Source: Bacillus sp. AFS037270 (lineage in GTDB: Bacteria; Bacillota; Bacilli; Bacillales_B; DSM-18226). From it: 64,000 nt of DNA. Each line of letters starts with the position of its first letter. The stretch's first letter is position 1. The stretch spans positions 1 through 64,000 of the forward strand of contig NZ_NUNF01000006.1 of assembly GCF_002585305.1 (NCBI RefSeq). Reading direction: 5' to 3'. Under the pieces are notes generated by a model, which had not been told where the DNA came from, made no database searches, and saw only the letters and a program-made list of their open reading frames with translations. The position numbers and the translations under genes were made by a program. Positions 26,759 to 36,706 of the stretch are shown piece after piece.

Positions 26759-27125
26759 TGCTTTCTGTCTCCTTTTTTATAAACAACTATCGATACAAAA
26801 AAATAATAACAGTAAAAATGGGCTATGTCTCTAGTTCCGCTTTAATTCTTGCATCAATCTCTAATTATTCTGTCGATATAATAATATTTCGTACCACGAT
26901 ATATCTTTTTTATTTTATTTGCAAAATAAACAGTAATTTTGTCTTTATGTCCAACTAAATAACCGATGAATTTACGTGGATTTTTGATAACCGTGTAGAA
27001 TTTTGTCAAAATCTTTATTTTATAAAATCTTATATTACTAACGTATTCATGTTATAATCATCTCAATATTATTTCAATATTGTAAATTTTAAAACAAGGA
27101 TATTTATATGAAAGAGAGGTTTAAA
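26759..27125. other. Long AT-rich region upstream of aspA
   Basis: About 370 bases with no confident gene. It holds an inverted repeat CAATATT/AATATTG at 27063-27082 and a weak 51-codon TTG frame on the minus strand (26854-27009), which I do not call. I could not pick a clear aspA promoter. Confidence 0.4.
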
Positions 27126-27178
27126 ATAAAAAAATGAGGTAACCGGTAAGTTCTTATTCACAACTTACCGGTTACCTC
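27126..27178 (-). terminator. Terminator of the marR-type gene
   Basis: Seventeen-base perfect stem, arms GAGGTAACCGGTAAGTT (27136-27152) and AACTTACCGGTTACCTC (27162-27178); on the minus strand ATTTTTTTATTTT follows. Confidence 0.85.
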
Positions 27179-27209
27179 TATCCATATTTAATAGCCTTTC
27201 ACCATCGTT

Positions 27210-27638
27210 TTATCCTTCTAAAAACGAATAATTGAATTTTCTAAGCAACTCACCAAAAACCCGGCACTCCTCTTCAGGCCAATCTTTTAGTAATTCTGTT
27301 ATTCGGTCCATCCGAGCCTGCATATGTTCACATAATTCCTTTTTCCCTAACTCGGTAATTTGAAAGGTATATGCCCTCCCATCTAACGGATCAGGTATCT
27401 TATACAAGAAGCCCTTCTGCTCTAAAGCAGCTGCTTGTCTGCTTACTGTTGATATATCTAATTGGAATTCACCCGCTAAGACCTTTACGCCTACTGCCCC
27501 TTTCATAGCAATTCGGCGAAGCAGCAGATAGGCAGATCGGTCAAGACTCCCAACTTTTTTATGGTTATTATCAGATGTCGTTCGGCGAAGCAGGATCGCT
27601 AATTCAAGTTCGATCATTTCTAGGGCATTTTTATTCAT
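27210..27638 (-). CDS. MarR-family regulator
   Basis: 142-residue winged-helix regulator. The recognition region GEFQLDISTVSRQAAALEQKG and the wing DPLDGRAYTFQITELGKKEL are classical MarR features. It diverges from an MFS efflux gene, a common arrangement in which MarR represses the pump and responds to a small, often aromatic, molecule. An 11-base inverted repeat lies over the -10 of the MFS promoter. The ligand is not known. Confidence 0.88.
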   Translation of the reverse strand: MNKNALEMIELELAILLRRTTSDNNHKKVGSLDRSAYLLLRRIAMKGAVGVKVLAGEFQLDISTVSRQAAALEQKGFLYKIPDPLDGRAYTFQITELGKKELCEHMQARMDRITELLKDWPEEECRVFGELLRKFNYSFLEG

Positions 27639-27728
27639 TTTATAACCTCACAGTATTCAATATTCCTACACATTATCATATCATAAGATAATTAATTTTT
27701 TATTTTCGTCGTGCATATGAAAACATCA

Positions 27729-27786
27729 TTGACGTAGTGAAAAATAGTTGTATAATACAATCATATAGTTTCATCATACAACTATT
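27729..27786 (+). promoter_or_regulatory. MFS promoter with an 11-base inverted repeat
   Basis: -35 TTGACG (27729-27734), 16-base spacer, -10 TATAAT (27751-27756). The arm AATAGTTGTAT (27743-27753) overlaps the -10 and its exact complement ATACAACTATT is at 27776-27786, so a repressor dimer or pair would cover the promoter and start site. Confidence 0.65.
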
Positions 27787-27920
27787 TGTCCTTAAGGGGT
27801 ATTCGTACGAAATATTTCGAGAAACGAGTTCTCAAAAATATTCCGTTACTTTATTGATGAATTTTCTCAAGCAGACGAACGATGGATGGAACAAATATAC
27901 AAAGAAAAGGAGTAATGTAA

Positions 27921-29165
27921 ATGGCATCAACACCGCAATCGATTGCGTCAACCTCAAGCAAAAACACTTCAAATCCAGAGTTACAGGCATCTTTATTAAC
28001 ACAACCAAAAGCAGTGTGGGCAGTATTTTTTGCCAGCATCATTGCATTCATGGGTTTAGGCCTTGTTGACCCCATTTTACCTGCCATTGCAGAACAATTA
28101 CATGCCTCACATAGTCAAGTTACCCTATTGTTCACCAGCTATAATGCGGTAATGGCAGTGGCAATGCTTATTACCGGAATGATTTCCTCTAGACTGGGAA
28201 TCAAGTGGACCCTTCTTTCAGGGATTGTCATCATTGCGGTCTTCTCTGCACTTGGAGGCTTTTCAAATGGGATTTGGGCGCTTGTCAGTCTTCGTGGAGG
28301 CTGGGGTTTAGGAAATGCTTTATTTGTTGCCACTGCTCTTGCAGCCATTGTGTCGTTATCCAATAGTGGAACGGCCAAAGCCATCATTCTGTATGAAGCT
28401 GCGATTGGACTAGGAATTTCTGTAGGCCCGCTTCTTGGAGGATGGTTAGGGGCGATGTCCTGGAGAGGACCGTTTCTTGGCGTTGCATCACTGATGATAA
28501 TAGCCTTTATTGGTTTAATTGTATTAATGCCCAAGGCTAAACAGGATCAAAAGAGCCAGGCGAAAACATCACTTGCAGATCCTTTCCGTGCCTTAAAACA
28601 CCGTTCGTTATTGGTTTTCGGGATCACGGCTGCCCTTTATAATTTTGGTTTTTTTACGCTACTCGCTTATGCCCCGTTTGTCATGGGATTGGATGAACAT
28701 GGGCTTGGATTTGTATTCCTGGGCTGGGGTATCTTACTGGCGATTACCTCTGTTTTTATGGCTCCTAAACTACAGCAAAAGTTTGGAACTATTAAAACCA
28801 TGTGTGCGATGCTAGTCATGTTCGGTATTCTTCTTTTTATCATGGGAACATGGACATCTTCACAAGCAGTTATCATTACTTGTGTAATAGCGGCAGGTGC
28901 ATTATTAGGTAATAATAATACACTCATTACCACCGCTGTTATGAATGCTGCACCGGTACAACGCTCAACAGCGTCGGCCGCTTACAGCTTCCTTCGCTTT
29001 ATTGGCGGTGCGATTGCACCATTTATGGCGGGTAAGCTTGCAGAAATTTATAATTCTTCAATTCCTTTTATAGTCGGAGGTATTTTTGTCCTTCTCTCTG
29101 TTCTGTTCATTTTAATAAACAGAAAGCACATTAACCATGTTGATGATGTTGAACTAGGTCATTAA
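27921..29165 (+). CDS. MFS drug/proton antiporter
   Basis: Major facilitator transporter, 414 residues with twelve predicted helices. The N-terminal motif FMGLGLVDPILPAIAEQL is the usual drug:H+ antiporter start, and SRLGIKWTLLSGIV fits motif A. A short hydrophilic N-terminal segment (about 30 residues) precedes helix 1. AAAGGAG stands before the ATG. Its transcript has a leader of about 155 bases. Divergent MarR control suggests export of a toxic compound; the substrate is unknown. Confidence 0.87.
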   Translation: MASTPQSIASTSSKNTSNPELQASLLTQPKAVWAVFFASIIAFMGLGLVDPILPAIAEQLHASHSQVTLLFTSYNAVMAVAMLITGMISSRLGIKWTLLSGIVIIAVFSALGGFSNGIWALVSLRGGWGLGNALFVATALAAIVSLSNSGTAKAIILYEAAIGLGISVGPLLGGWLGAMSWRGPFLGVASLMIIAFIGLIVLMPKAKQDQKSQAKTSLADPFRALKHRSLLVFGITAALYNFGFFTLLAYAPFVMGLDEHGLGFVFLGWGILLAITSVFMAPKLQQKFGTIKTMCAMLVMFGILLFIMGTWTSSQAVIITCVIAAGALLGNNNTLITTAVMNAAPVQRSTASAAYSFLRFIGGAIAPFMAGKLAEIYNSSIPFIVGGIFVLLSVLFILINRKHINHVDDVELGH

Positions 29166-29177
29166 GTGTAACGGGTG

Positions 29178-29205
29178 GGATCTGTCTTGGTGACGGATCC
29201 TTTTG
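29178..29205 (+). terminator. Terminator of the MFS gene
   Basis: GGATC and GATCC arms with an inner GTC/GAC pairing, then TTTTGCTTT. Confidence 0.6.
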
Positions 29206-29226
29206 CTTTACCCATTGCGTAATAAG

Positions 29227-30111
29227 TCAGTGAATATCGCGTTTCTTAAAACGGCCGCCTCTAACTTCCGCTATGTCAGCAATGGCTAAAAACGCTGTAG
29301 GATCAATTTCCTCGACAATGGTCGTCAGTTTGGATTCTTCTATTCGGGAAATGATACTGAAAATGACTTTCTTATTATCCCCTGTATAAGCGCCTTCACC
29401 GTTTAAGTAGGTGACTCCCCGTCCTAAACGGTCATTAACGGCATCTCCAATCTCTTTTGCATTGTCACTAATAATCCAGACGGATTTAGTTTCTTCGAGT
29501 CCTTGGACAACCGTATCAATTGCTTTCGATGCAATTACATATGCTAAAAGGGAATACATGGCACGGTCCCAAGAAAAGACAAATCCTGCTGCCCCCAATA
29601 TAAATATGTTCATAAACATAATAATTTGTCCAACCGAAAAAGGAACCTTTTTATTAATGACAAGAGCTAATATTTCTGTGCCATCTAATGCCCCGCCATT
29701 ACGGATGACCAGACCCACTCCAATGCCTAAAATCATTCCGCCAAATAGGGTTGCCAGGAGGATATCTTCTGTAAAAGGGGGAATAGGGTGAAAAAAGGAA
29801 GTAAAAATGGATAAAACGATAATTCCATAAATGGTTGAAAAAGCAAAGGTTTTTCCCATTTGTTTGTAGCCCATATACACAAAAGGCAGGTTCAATAGAA
29901 ATAGAAAGAGTCCCAATTTCCATCCGGTAATATGTGCAAGCATGATGGAGATACCGGTGATTCCCCCATCAATAACATGGTTCGGAACTAAGAATATTTC
30001 TAGTCCTGTCGCCATAAGAATGGCTCCGATAGTGATCATAATAATTCTCACAATTATCCTTGTTAGCGGAAGTTTTCGATGCTTTAGATTTTCCTTCATT
30101 AATTCTGTCAT
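29227..30111 (-). CDS. YitT-family membrane protein (DUF161 and DUF2179)
   Basis: 294 residues. The first 200 hold five or six hydrophobic helices with FLVPNHVIDGGITGISIML and RNGGALDGTEILALVIN, the two internal copies of the YitT repeat. The last 80 form a soluble DUF2179 domain (GRGVTYLNGEGAYTG). Bacillus has several YitT paralogues, and the role is unresolved. It is a single-gene unit downstream of htpG but separated from it by a terminator. Confidence 0.87.
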   Translation of the reverse strand: MTELMKENLKHRKLPLTRIIVRIIMITIGAILMATGLEIFLVPNHVIDGGITGISIMLAHITGWKLGLFLFLLNLPFVYMGYKQMGKTFAFSTIYGIIVLSIFTSFFHPIPPFTEDILLATLFGGMILGIGVGLVIRNGGALDGTEILALVINKKVPFSVGQIIMFMNIFILGAAGFVFSWDRAMYSLLAYVIASKAIDTVVQGLEETKSVWIISDNAKEIGDAVNDRLGRGVTYLNGEGAYTGDNKKVIFSIISRIEESKLTTIVEEIDPTAFLAIADIAEVRGGRFKKRDIH

Positions 30112-30241
30112 TCAACCACTCCTTATTAATTTTATTTTGCCATATAATCATCCAATCTATTAGGAATTACCATAAATATGTTCTTTATATGATTATATCA
30201 TATTTTCCACAAAAATTGAACTAGAGTTCATATTTTTTAGT

Positions 30242-30280
30242 AAAAAAGGGATTGCAGCCTTCTGCAATCCCTCCTTTTTT
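30242..30280 (-). terminator. Terminator of htpG
   Basis: GGGATTGCAG, loop AAGG, CTGCAATCCC, TTTTTT on the minus strand. Confidence 0.85.
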
Positions 30281-32156
30281 ATACCATTACTTTGCATAGT
30301 TGATTTGTAAATTCGACTGGGTCTTCGATTGGTAAACCTTCAATCAGCAATGCTTGATTATATAACAAGTTTGTATATAAGGTTAACTTGTCTTTGTCCT
30401 TTTCAAAGGCATCTTTTAATGATGCAAACACCTCGTGTTGGACATTAATTTCTAGGATCTTGTCTGCTTTCACATTTTGACTATTTGGCATAGCATTCAG
30501 GATTTTTTCCATTTCGATCGATACTGCCCCATCAGTAGATAAACATACAGGATGAGTTTTAAGTCGTTTCGATACTTTTACATCTTTAACCTTGTTGTTT
30601 AGAACATTTTTCATAAAGTCAAACAGTTCTTTATTGTCTTGTTCCTCTGCAGCCGTATCTTGATTTTCATCCGCTTCAAATCCTAAATCACCGCTGGAAA
30701 CTGATTTAAACTCTTTTTCTTTATATAAGATTAGCATTCTTATTGCAAACTCATCAATCTCATCGGTGAAATATAGAATTTCATACCCTTTATCTGCAAC
30801 TAATTCCGTTTGCGGCAGTTTATCAATTCGTTCAATCGATTCACCAGTTGCATAGTAAATATATTTTTGGTCCTCCGGCATTCTTGATACGTACTCGTCA
30901 AGAGTGACCAATTTTTTCTCCTTAGATGAGTAGAACATTAATAAATCCTGGAGTTCTTCTTTATGGGTTCCATAATCACTGTAAACACCATATTTTAGTT
31001 GTCTGCCAAATGCTTTAAAGAACTCTTCGTACTTTTCTCGTTCATTTTTTATGATCGACAATAATTCACTTTTGATTTTTTTATTAATATTTTTGGCGAT
31101 AAGCTTTAATTGACGATCATGCTGAAGCATCTCTCTTGAGATATTTAATGAAAGATCTTCAGAATCCACCATTCCCTTAACGAAACTAAAATAGTCAGGC
31201 AGCAAATCAGCGCATTTATTCATGATTAACACGCCATTTGAATATAACTCTAACCCCTTCTCATATTCCTGTGTGTAATAATCGAACGGGATGTTTTCAG
31301 GGATATAAAGAATGGCATTATATCTAATAGCACCGTCAACGCTAATATGAATATGTTTTAGCGGTTTGTCAAAACCGTAGCGTTTTTCTGAGTAAAAATG
31401 TTCATAGTCTTCTGTGGTTAAATCCTTCTTATTCTTTCTCCAAATAGGAACCATACTATTAATGGTTTGTTCTTCGACGACTTCCTCAAAGTCGTTCTCA
31501 CTGCCCTCTTTGAGCTTACGTTCTGTTACATCCATTTTAATAGGATAGCGAATAAAATCCGAATATTTTTTGATGATAGACCTTAATCGATATTCTTCAA
31601 GATACTCATCATAGTTCTCATCTTCGGTATTTTCTTTTATTTTCAACGTAATCTCCGTACCGACTGAATCCTTTTCACATGGAGTGATGGTATAGCCTTC
31701 CGCTCCTTTAGATTCCCATTTGAAGGCTTCATCACTACCTAGAGCCTTACTAATCACTGATACTTCATCTGCCACCATGAATGCTGAATAAAAGCCAACC
31801 CCGAATTGTCCAATAATATCGTAACCGTCTTTAAGTTCATTTTCCTTTTTAAAAGCTAACGAACCGCTTTTCGCAATTGTACCAAGGTTATTTTCAAGAT
31901 CTTCCTTCGTCATCCCAATGCCGGTATCGGTGATAATCAATAATCTATTGTCCTTATCAGCAGTGACTTTTATGTAGTAACTATCTTGGTTAAAGGTTAA
32001 TGTATCATCTGTTAAGGCTTTATAATAAATTTTATCGATCGCATCGCTTGCATTTGACAATAACTCTCTTAAGAAAATCTCCCGGTGTGTGTAAATAGAG
32101 TTGATCATCATATCCAGTAATCGTTTGGATTCTGCTTTAAACTGCTTTGTTTCCAT
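30279..32156 (-). CDS. htpG: Chaperone HtpG (bacterial Hsp90)
   Basis: ATP-dependent homodimeric chaperone, 625 residues from the METKQF start at 32156, chosen because AGGAGAGGT precedes it; the frame opens 14 codons earlier inside the leader. The GHKL ATPase motifs are present: [18 protein letters not shown] and GQFGVGFYS. The middle and dimerisation domains follow the family order, with no CxxC or charged-linker insertion. A perfect CIRCE operator sits at the predicted start of transcription, suggesting HrcA control. Confidence 0.97.
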   Translation of the reverse strand: METKQFKAESKRLLDMMINSIYTHREIFLRELLSNASDAIDKIYYKALTDDTLTFNQDSYYIKVTADKDNRLLIITDTGIGMTKEDLENNLGTIAKSGSLAFKKENELKDGYDIIGQFGVGFYSAFMVADEVSVISKALGSDEAFKWESKGAEGYTITPCEKDSVGTEITLKIKENTEDENYDEYLEEYRLRSIIKKYSDFIRYPIKMDVTERKLKEGSENDFEEVVEEQTINSMVPIWRKNKKDLTTEDYEHFYSEKRYGFDKPLKHIHISVDGAIRYNAILYIPENIPFDYYTQEYEKGLELYSNGVLIMNKCADLLPDYFSFVKGMVDSEDLSLNISREMLQHDRQLKLIAKNINKKIKSELLSIIKNEREKYEEFFKAFGRQLKYGVYSDYGTHKEELQDLLMFYSSKEKKLVTLDEYVSRMPEDQKYIYYATGESIERIDKLPQTELVADKGYEILYFTDEIDEFAIRMLILYKEKEFKSVSSGDLGFEADENQDTAAEEQDNKELFDFMKNVLNNKVKDVKVSKRLKTHPVCLSTDGAVSIEMEKILNAMPNSQNVKADKILEINVQHEVFASLKDAFEKDKDKLTLYTNLLYNQALLIEGLPIEDPVEFTNQLCKVMV

Positions 32157-32191
32157 CAAGACCTCTCCTTTTTGCAAAATATACTTATATT

Positions 32192-32218
32192 TTAGCACTC
32201 TTATCCACCGAGTGCTAA
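32192..32218. promoter_or_regulatory. CIRCE operator (HrcA site) upstream of htpG
   Basis: TTAGCACTC (32192-32200), nine bases, GAGTGCTAA (32210-32218), a perfect match to CIRCE. It overlaps the predicted htpG start site, so HrcA should repress htpG at normal temperature. Confidence 0.95.
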
Positions 32219-32226
32219 CAATTATT

Positions 32227-32256
32227 TTAATAACACATTTATTTGTTTTTTGTCAA
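32227..32256 (-). promoter_or_regulatory. Sigma-A promoter of htpG
   Basis: Minus strand -35 TTGACA (32256-32251), 17-18 base spacer, -10 TTATTA or TATTAA (about 32233-32227), immediately ahead of the CIRCE element. Confidence 0.75.
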
Positions 32257-32284
32257 GAAAAAACAGCACCCTAACGGATGCTGG
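32257..32284 (-). terminator. Terminator of the YhgE/Pip gene
   Basis: CAGCATCC, short loop, GGGTGCTG, then TTTTTT on the minus strand; it abuts the htpG -35 box. Confidence 0.8.
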
Positions 32285-32305
32285 ATTATTACAAAAGTAG
32301 GTTGC

Positions 32306-34333
32306 TTATTGAATAATTTTTGAAGACCTTGCCAACTCTGCAGTCTTTTGGATTCGTTTACTCAGAGGTTCTTTCAAGATAAGTGCTAAAAGAAAGCTGG
32401 CAGCCACAAAGATTAGCAAGTAAATCACATCTCTTACCACCACTTCTTCAACCATTCCTCCTACCGTTTCGCGCAGCAAACTAACCGCATATGTAAACGG
32501 CATAAAAGGATATATCCTTTGAAAAAAGGCTGAAGTAGTACTTACAGGAAAAGTGGCACCGGAACTTGAAATTTGTAGCACCAAAAGAATAATTGCTAAC
32601 CCTTTTCCAATTGTGCCGAAAACAGAACATAAAGTAAACGTGATGATTACAAAAACAATCCCAATAAAGACACTAAAGAGAACCAACCATAGTTTATCAG
32701 CGGCATAAGTATGAATGATATATATATCACCAAGTGAAACAACTACAGCTTGAAGGATCCCTATGGTCAGAAAGGTAAGCAGTCTTCCAAAGTAAACCTG
32801 ATAGCTCTTAAACTGATGATTGTTGTCCTCCACATCTACTCGAAGTGAGGCGATCAGGAATGTTGCCCCTACCCAAAGTGCTAGCATCGTATAAAATGGG
32901 GTCATCGCTGAACCGTAATTAGGGATAGGAAATATCCTTTTTGTTTTTAATAAAACCGGATTGGATAAAAAGTTACTTTCTGTTTGCGGGTCATGTTTTA
33001 AAAATTGAATTAGATCATTCACATCCACACTGCCTTTTAATCTTCGCAGTTTAGCAGCTGTACTTCTGATCTGCACTTCAAAGCTTGGCAAGTCATTTCT
33101 TGCAAAATCAGCAGCTTTATGGACAGCTGTTTCTAATTGAGGAAGCCTTGTTCTAACCAGATTAGCAGCATTTCGAATGTCAGCCTCTAATGTAGGCAGA
33201 TCAGTTCGAACAAAATTAGCCGCTTTATGAATTTTCCCCTCAATTGTCGGAAGATCATTTTTAATAAAATTAGCAGAGGAGTTAACAATCGATTCTCCTT
33301 CTGATACCTTTTGCTCTAGGTCACCCCGAGCCTGTTGAATGGAATTATGAATACGTACAAGTTCCTCATGAAGCTGTGTTAACTGTGCCTGATTTTCACT
33401 AGTTTCACCTTGAGCTCCTGTCTGTCCAGAACGATTGATTGATTGGTTAATATTTGCCTCAATTTCAGATAATTGCTCTCCAATTTGGGTTACAATTTCA
33501 TTTATGCGATTCATATCGGCCATTTTTTGTTGAAGTGCCAATACCTTATTGCCGGCTTCATGGATGAGTGGCAGATTAGCTTCTACTTTTAAAATACTGC
33601 TGCCTGCCTGGTTAATCTCGGGAATCCTTTGTTCCAATTCTATTATCTTCTGTCCCTTTTCTTTAATTTGGGGCAGCTTTCCCTCGAGCTCAATTGTTTT
33701 CTTTCCCATAGCCTCAATCTGCGGCAAGGCCTTTTCTAATGTAAAGATTTGGTCCTCCATATTATGTATGGATGGCAATGCTTTCTCTAACTCAATTCCT
33801 GCTTTATAGAAACCTGAAAAAATAGCATCTCCAACTGTTTTCACAAAGGCCTGACTAATTTGAGCTGTTACGGCCGATGCTCCAGAGCTGGCAATTTTCG
33901 GGGCAACAGCATTAATTTTTTCATTTACACCGAATAGAATTTGCGGCTTTGTTGAATTAATTTCAAGTATGCTGGTTAGTTTCTTTGAAAAGTCTCTTGG
34001 GATGATTAGATAAGCATAATAATTACCTTTTTCGACGCCGTCCTCCGCGGTAGAGCGATTAACAAATATCCAGCCGAGTTTCTTGTTATTTTTTAAATTT
34101 TGTACAATTTCATTTCCTACGTTTATCTTTTTCCCTCGAATTTCGGTCCCTTCATCTTCATTGGCAACTGCCACTTTAATTCCAGATGTATTGCTGTATG
34201 GATCCCACATCGCTTTAATGTTAATCCAAGCATAAGCGGATGGAAGGAGCGTGAGTGCTCCCACTAACAAAATAACGATCGGCACCTGACGAATATTTTT
34301 CCAATCATTTATATAAATTCTCCAAATTCCCAT
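32306..34333 (-). CDS. YhgE/Pip-domain membrane protein
   Basis: 675 residues. An N-terminal helix and the segment RIYINDWKNIRQVPIV, followed by AYAWINIKAMWDPYSNTSG, mark the YhgE/Pip family, which includes the lactococcal phage infection protein and type VII-associated proteins. The centre is a long helical region with two repeat series: about 22 residues built on a LPQI-E-KGQKIIELE pattern and about 19 residues built on NDLPTIEGKI-KAANF. The last 220 residues contain five or six membrane helices of ABC-2 permease type (YGSAMTPFYTMLALWVGATF). The role is unknown; the repeats point to an extracellular coiled stalk. Confidence 0.85.
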   Translation of the reverse strand: MGIWRIYINDWKNIRQVPIVILLVGALTLLPSAYAWINIKAMWDPYSNTSGIKVAVANEDEGTEIRGKKINVGNEIVQNLKNNKKLGWIFVNRSTAEDGVEKGNYYAYLIIPRDFSKKLTSILEINSTKPQILFGVNEKINAVAPKIASSGASAVTAQISQAFVKTVGDAIFSGFYKAGIELEKALPSIHNMEDQIFTLEKALPQIEAMGKKTIELEGKLPQIKEKGQKIIELEQRIPEINQAGSSILKVEANLPLIHEAGNKVLALQQKMADMNRINEIVTQIGEQLSEIEANINQSINRSGQTGAQGETSENQAQLTQLHEELVRIHNSIQQARGDLEQKVSEGESIVNSSANFIKNDLPTIEGKIHKAANFVRTDLPTLEADIRNAANLVRTRLPQLETAVHKAADFARNDLPSFEVQIRSTAAKLRRLKGSVDVNDLIQFLKHDPQTESNFLSNPVLLKTKRIFPIPNYGSAMTPFYTMLALWVGATFLIASLRVDVEDNNHQFKSYQVYFGRLLTFLTIGILQAVVVSLGDIYIIHTYAADKLWLVLFSVFIGIVFVIITFTLCSVFGTIGKGLAIILLVLQISSSGATFPVSTTSAFFQRIYPFMPFTYAVSLLRETVGGMVEEVVVRDVIYLLIFVAASFLLALILKEPLSKRIQKTAELARSSKIIQ

Positions 34334-34427
34334 TATTCCCTCACCCCCTGAGAAGTTTCATCTTATAGCTTTTCACTATTAGAGTATCCAGATTCAAGGA
34401 ATACCGGGGCAATTAATTTAATGGCGG

Positions 34428-34457
34428 CAAAAAAAAGACTGCCTTAAATCGGCAGCC
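34428..34457 (-). terminator. Terminator of the LTA synthase gene
   Basis: GGCTGCC, 7-base loop, GGCAGTC, then TTTTTTTT on the minus strand. Confidence 0.8.
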
Positions 34458-34459
34458 TT

Positions 34460-36427
34460 CTAATTGCTATCATTTGTTTGTTCATTACTATTCTGATGAG
34501 TAGGATTATAATCATACTTTGTTCGGTCAACAGGAGTAAAGTTTTTCGGAGTATAGAAACGTAATAAATCGCCATTGACTACTTTATCCGAAAAAGTAAG
34601 TTTTTCCTGAACCAATTGTTTATATTTCTTGGCTTCAGGCAACTTGTCCGTTTCTAGCTTTAATCCTGTAGTTGAATCATAATATTTACCATCAACCGAG
34701 TAAATCGTCGGGCTCACATAGTCACCGTTTCGGAATGCCACTAAACTATCATGTTGTTTAGACAGTAAATCCGTACCGAATTGAACATAATCTTTTGTAT
34801 CAATTCCCAATAGGTGAAGAAGCGTTGGAAGAAGGTCAACTTGACCGCCATACTCATGGTTCACCCCACCTTGCATGCCTGGGACACGGATAAACAATGG
34901 TACACGTTGTAATCCAGCATTATCAAAAGGTGTAATTTCTTTTCCAAGTATTTGCGCCATCGCTTTATTATGATTTTCAGAGATACCGTAATGATCACCA
35001 TACATAATAATAATGGAATTATTATATAGACCAGACTTCTTAAGGTAGTCAAAAAATTGTCTTAACGCTTCGTCCGCATAACGTGCTGTTTGGAAATATC
35101 CATCCACAGAACTATCACCTGTTGTAGCAGGTGCGATGGTTGCATCCTTTTGATTCATCGCATATGGATAGTGGTTAGCAACCGTAATAAATTTAGTATA
35201 GAACGGCTGCGGCAATGATTCCAATAGTGGGATGGATTGCTGATAGAACGGTTTATCCATTAAACCATATTCGGCCTCATCAGCAGAATTAATCTTATAA
35301 TAGTTGGCATCAAAGAACTTGTCAAAACCAAGCGATTTATAAATTTCATTACGATTCCAGAAACTTCCAGAATTCCCATGGAAAACAGCTGAAGTATAGC
35401 CATTCTGCCCTAAAATGGCAGGTGCAGCTTGAAAGGTGTTTAACCCTTTCGTTGTAAAAACAGATCCCTCTGGTAAGCCAAACAAAGAATTCTCGAGCAT
35501 AAATTCTGCATCAGATGTTTTTCCCTGACCTGTTTGATGAAAAAAGTTATCAAAATACATTGTATTTTGGTCTTTTATCAATGAGTTTAAAAACGGTGTA
35601 ACCTCTTCCCCATTTAACTTATAATTGATCAAAAAGTTTTGGAAGGATTCAAGGTGTAAGTAAATCACATTCATACCCTTACCTGCCCCAAAGGTAGCGG
35701 GGTTCGGTTCAGCATAATTAGATTTCGTATAGTTAATAACATCTGTAATATCATCGCTGCTCGCCATTACTCGTTGTGCGGAAGCATGTGTACTTTTAAC
35801 GGCATCGTAAATGGTGTAATTGTACATACCAAGGTATTTCACGATATAATTTCGGTCAAATCCTCTAGTGAGTAATTGTGGACGGTCTAATTCTGCCAGC
35901 GACAAGTTTACACAAGATATAACAAGTGCTAAAGAGTATAATACCGAGATTTTCCTACGCTTTATATCTTTAACCTCAATCTTAACAAAACGAAAAGCAA
36001 GAAGTGCCACCAATACAATAAAATCAACAAAGAAAAGAATGTCATAAGGTCTTAATAAAGTGAGCACACTTCCACTTACGTCACCAAAATTTTGTGTCTG
36101 TGTTAAGGTCGGTAAAGTGATGAAGTCGTTGAAAAAACGGTAAAAAAGGACGTTTGCATATAGTAGAAAAGATAATAGAAAATAAATAATCATCATCACA
36201 GTATATTTTTTTCTTCCTTTAAAAAAGGCTGAAATTCCTAAGAAAATTAAGGAAGAACCTAATGGGTTAAAGAACAGGAGAAATTTTTGTAATGTATTTT
36301 CAATCCCTAATTGAAACTGGGTTAATTGGACAAAATAGGTTTTCAACCATAATAGAAGTACAGACAAAAAGAAAAAGCCAATATATTTATTAAAAATACT
36401 TTGACCCTTGTGTAGTAGTTTATTCAT
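34460..36427 (-). CDS. ltaS: Lipoteichoic acid synthase (LtaS family)
   Basis: 655-residue membrane-anchored sulfatase-fold enzyme that polymerises glycerol phosphate from phosphatidylglycerol on the outer membrane face. Five N-terminal helices (about 1-180) and the linker DRPQLLTRGFDRNYIVKYLG lead into the catalytic domain, with the metal-binding VIYLHLESFQNF, the nucleophile Thr in GQGKTSDAEF, and MYGDHYGISENHNKAM as further metal-site region. The linker matches the major LtaS type closely, though YfnI/YqgS paralogues cannot be fully excluded. GAGGTGAT precedes the ATG. Confidence 0.9.
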   Translation of the reverse strand: MNKLLHKGQSIFNKYIGFFFLSVLLLWLKTYFVQLTQFQLGIENTLQKFLLFFNPLGSSLIFLGISAFFKGRKKYTVMMIIYFLLSFLLYANVLFYRFFNDFITLPTLTQTQNFGDVSGSVLTLLRPYDILFFVDFIVLVALLAFRFVKIEVKDIKRRKISVLYSLALVISCVNLSLAELDRPQLLTRGFDRNYIVKYLGMYNYTIYDAVKSTHASAQRVMASSDDITDVINYTKSNYAEPNPATFGAGKGMNVIYLHLESFQNFLINYKLNGEEVTPFLNSLIKDQNTMYFDNFFHQTGQGKTSDAEFMLENSLFGLPEGSVFTTKGLNTFQAAPAILGQNGYTSAVFHGNSGSFWNRNEIYKSLGFDKFFDANYYKINSADEAEYGLMDKPFYQQSIPLLESLPQPFYTKFITVANHYPYAMNQKDATIAPATTGDSSVDGYFQTARYADEALRQFFDYLKKSGLYNNSIIIMYGDHYGISENHNKAMAQILGKEITPFDNAGLQRVPLFIRVPGMQGGVNHEYGGQVDLLPTLLHLLGIDTKDYVQFGTDLLSKQHDSLVAFRNGDYVSPTIYSVDGKYYDSTTGLKLETDKLPEAKKYKQLVQEKLTFSDKVVNGDLLRFYTPKNFTPVDRTKYDYNPTHQNSNEQTNDSN

Positions 36428-36706
36428 TGTTTCTCATCACCTCATAGTGCAATATTATGACAAAAAAGATTTGACATTTAAATAGAAGATTCAACCCAAA
36501 TTCACTAACATCTATCTTAACAGGTAAATATGAACAATTAATGAACAAACTTTGAAAATGTATATTTGTATCAAAGTTCCTGTCATATTCATTCCATAAT
36601 AATTAAAGGATTAATTCTTATAAGTGTAGGAAAACTATCTTTGTGCACTTCAGGAAAGGAGGCACTCATCCTGAACCATTTTTCTAATACGATAAGGAGG
36701 GTAACG

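Noticed and set aside
26854..27009. 51-codon minus-strand frame with TTG start upstream of aspA
   Set aside because: No ribosome site, AT-rich DNA in which such lengths are expected by chance, and no family resemblance.
27108..27137. Nine-codon frame just before the 17-base hairpin, like a leader peptide
   Set aside because: The hairpin has its T run only on the minus strand, so it terminates the marR gene; no attenuator logic on the plus strand.
27797..27915. Open frame of about 40 codons without start codon in the MFS leader
   Set aside because: Length is within chance, no start codon, and I recognise no homologue; a gene remnant cannot be shown.
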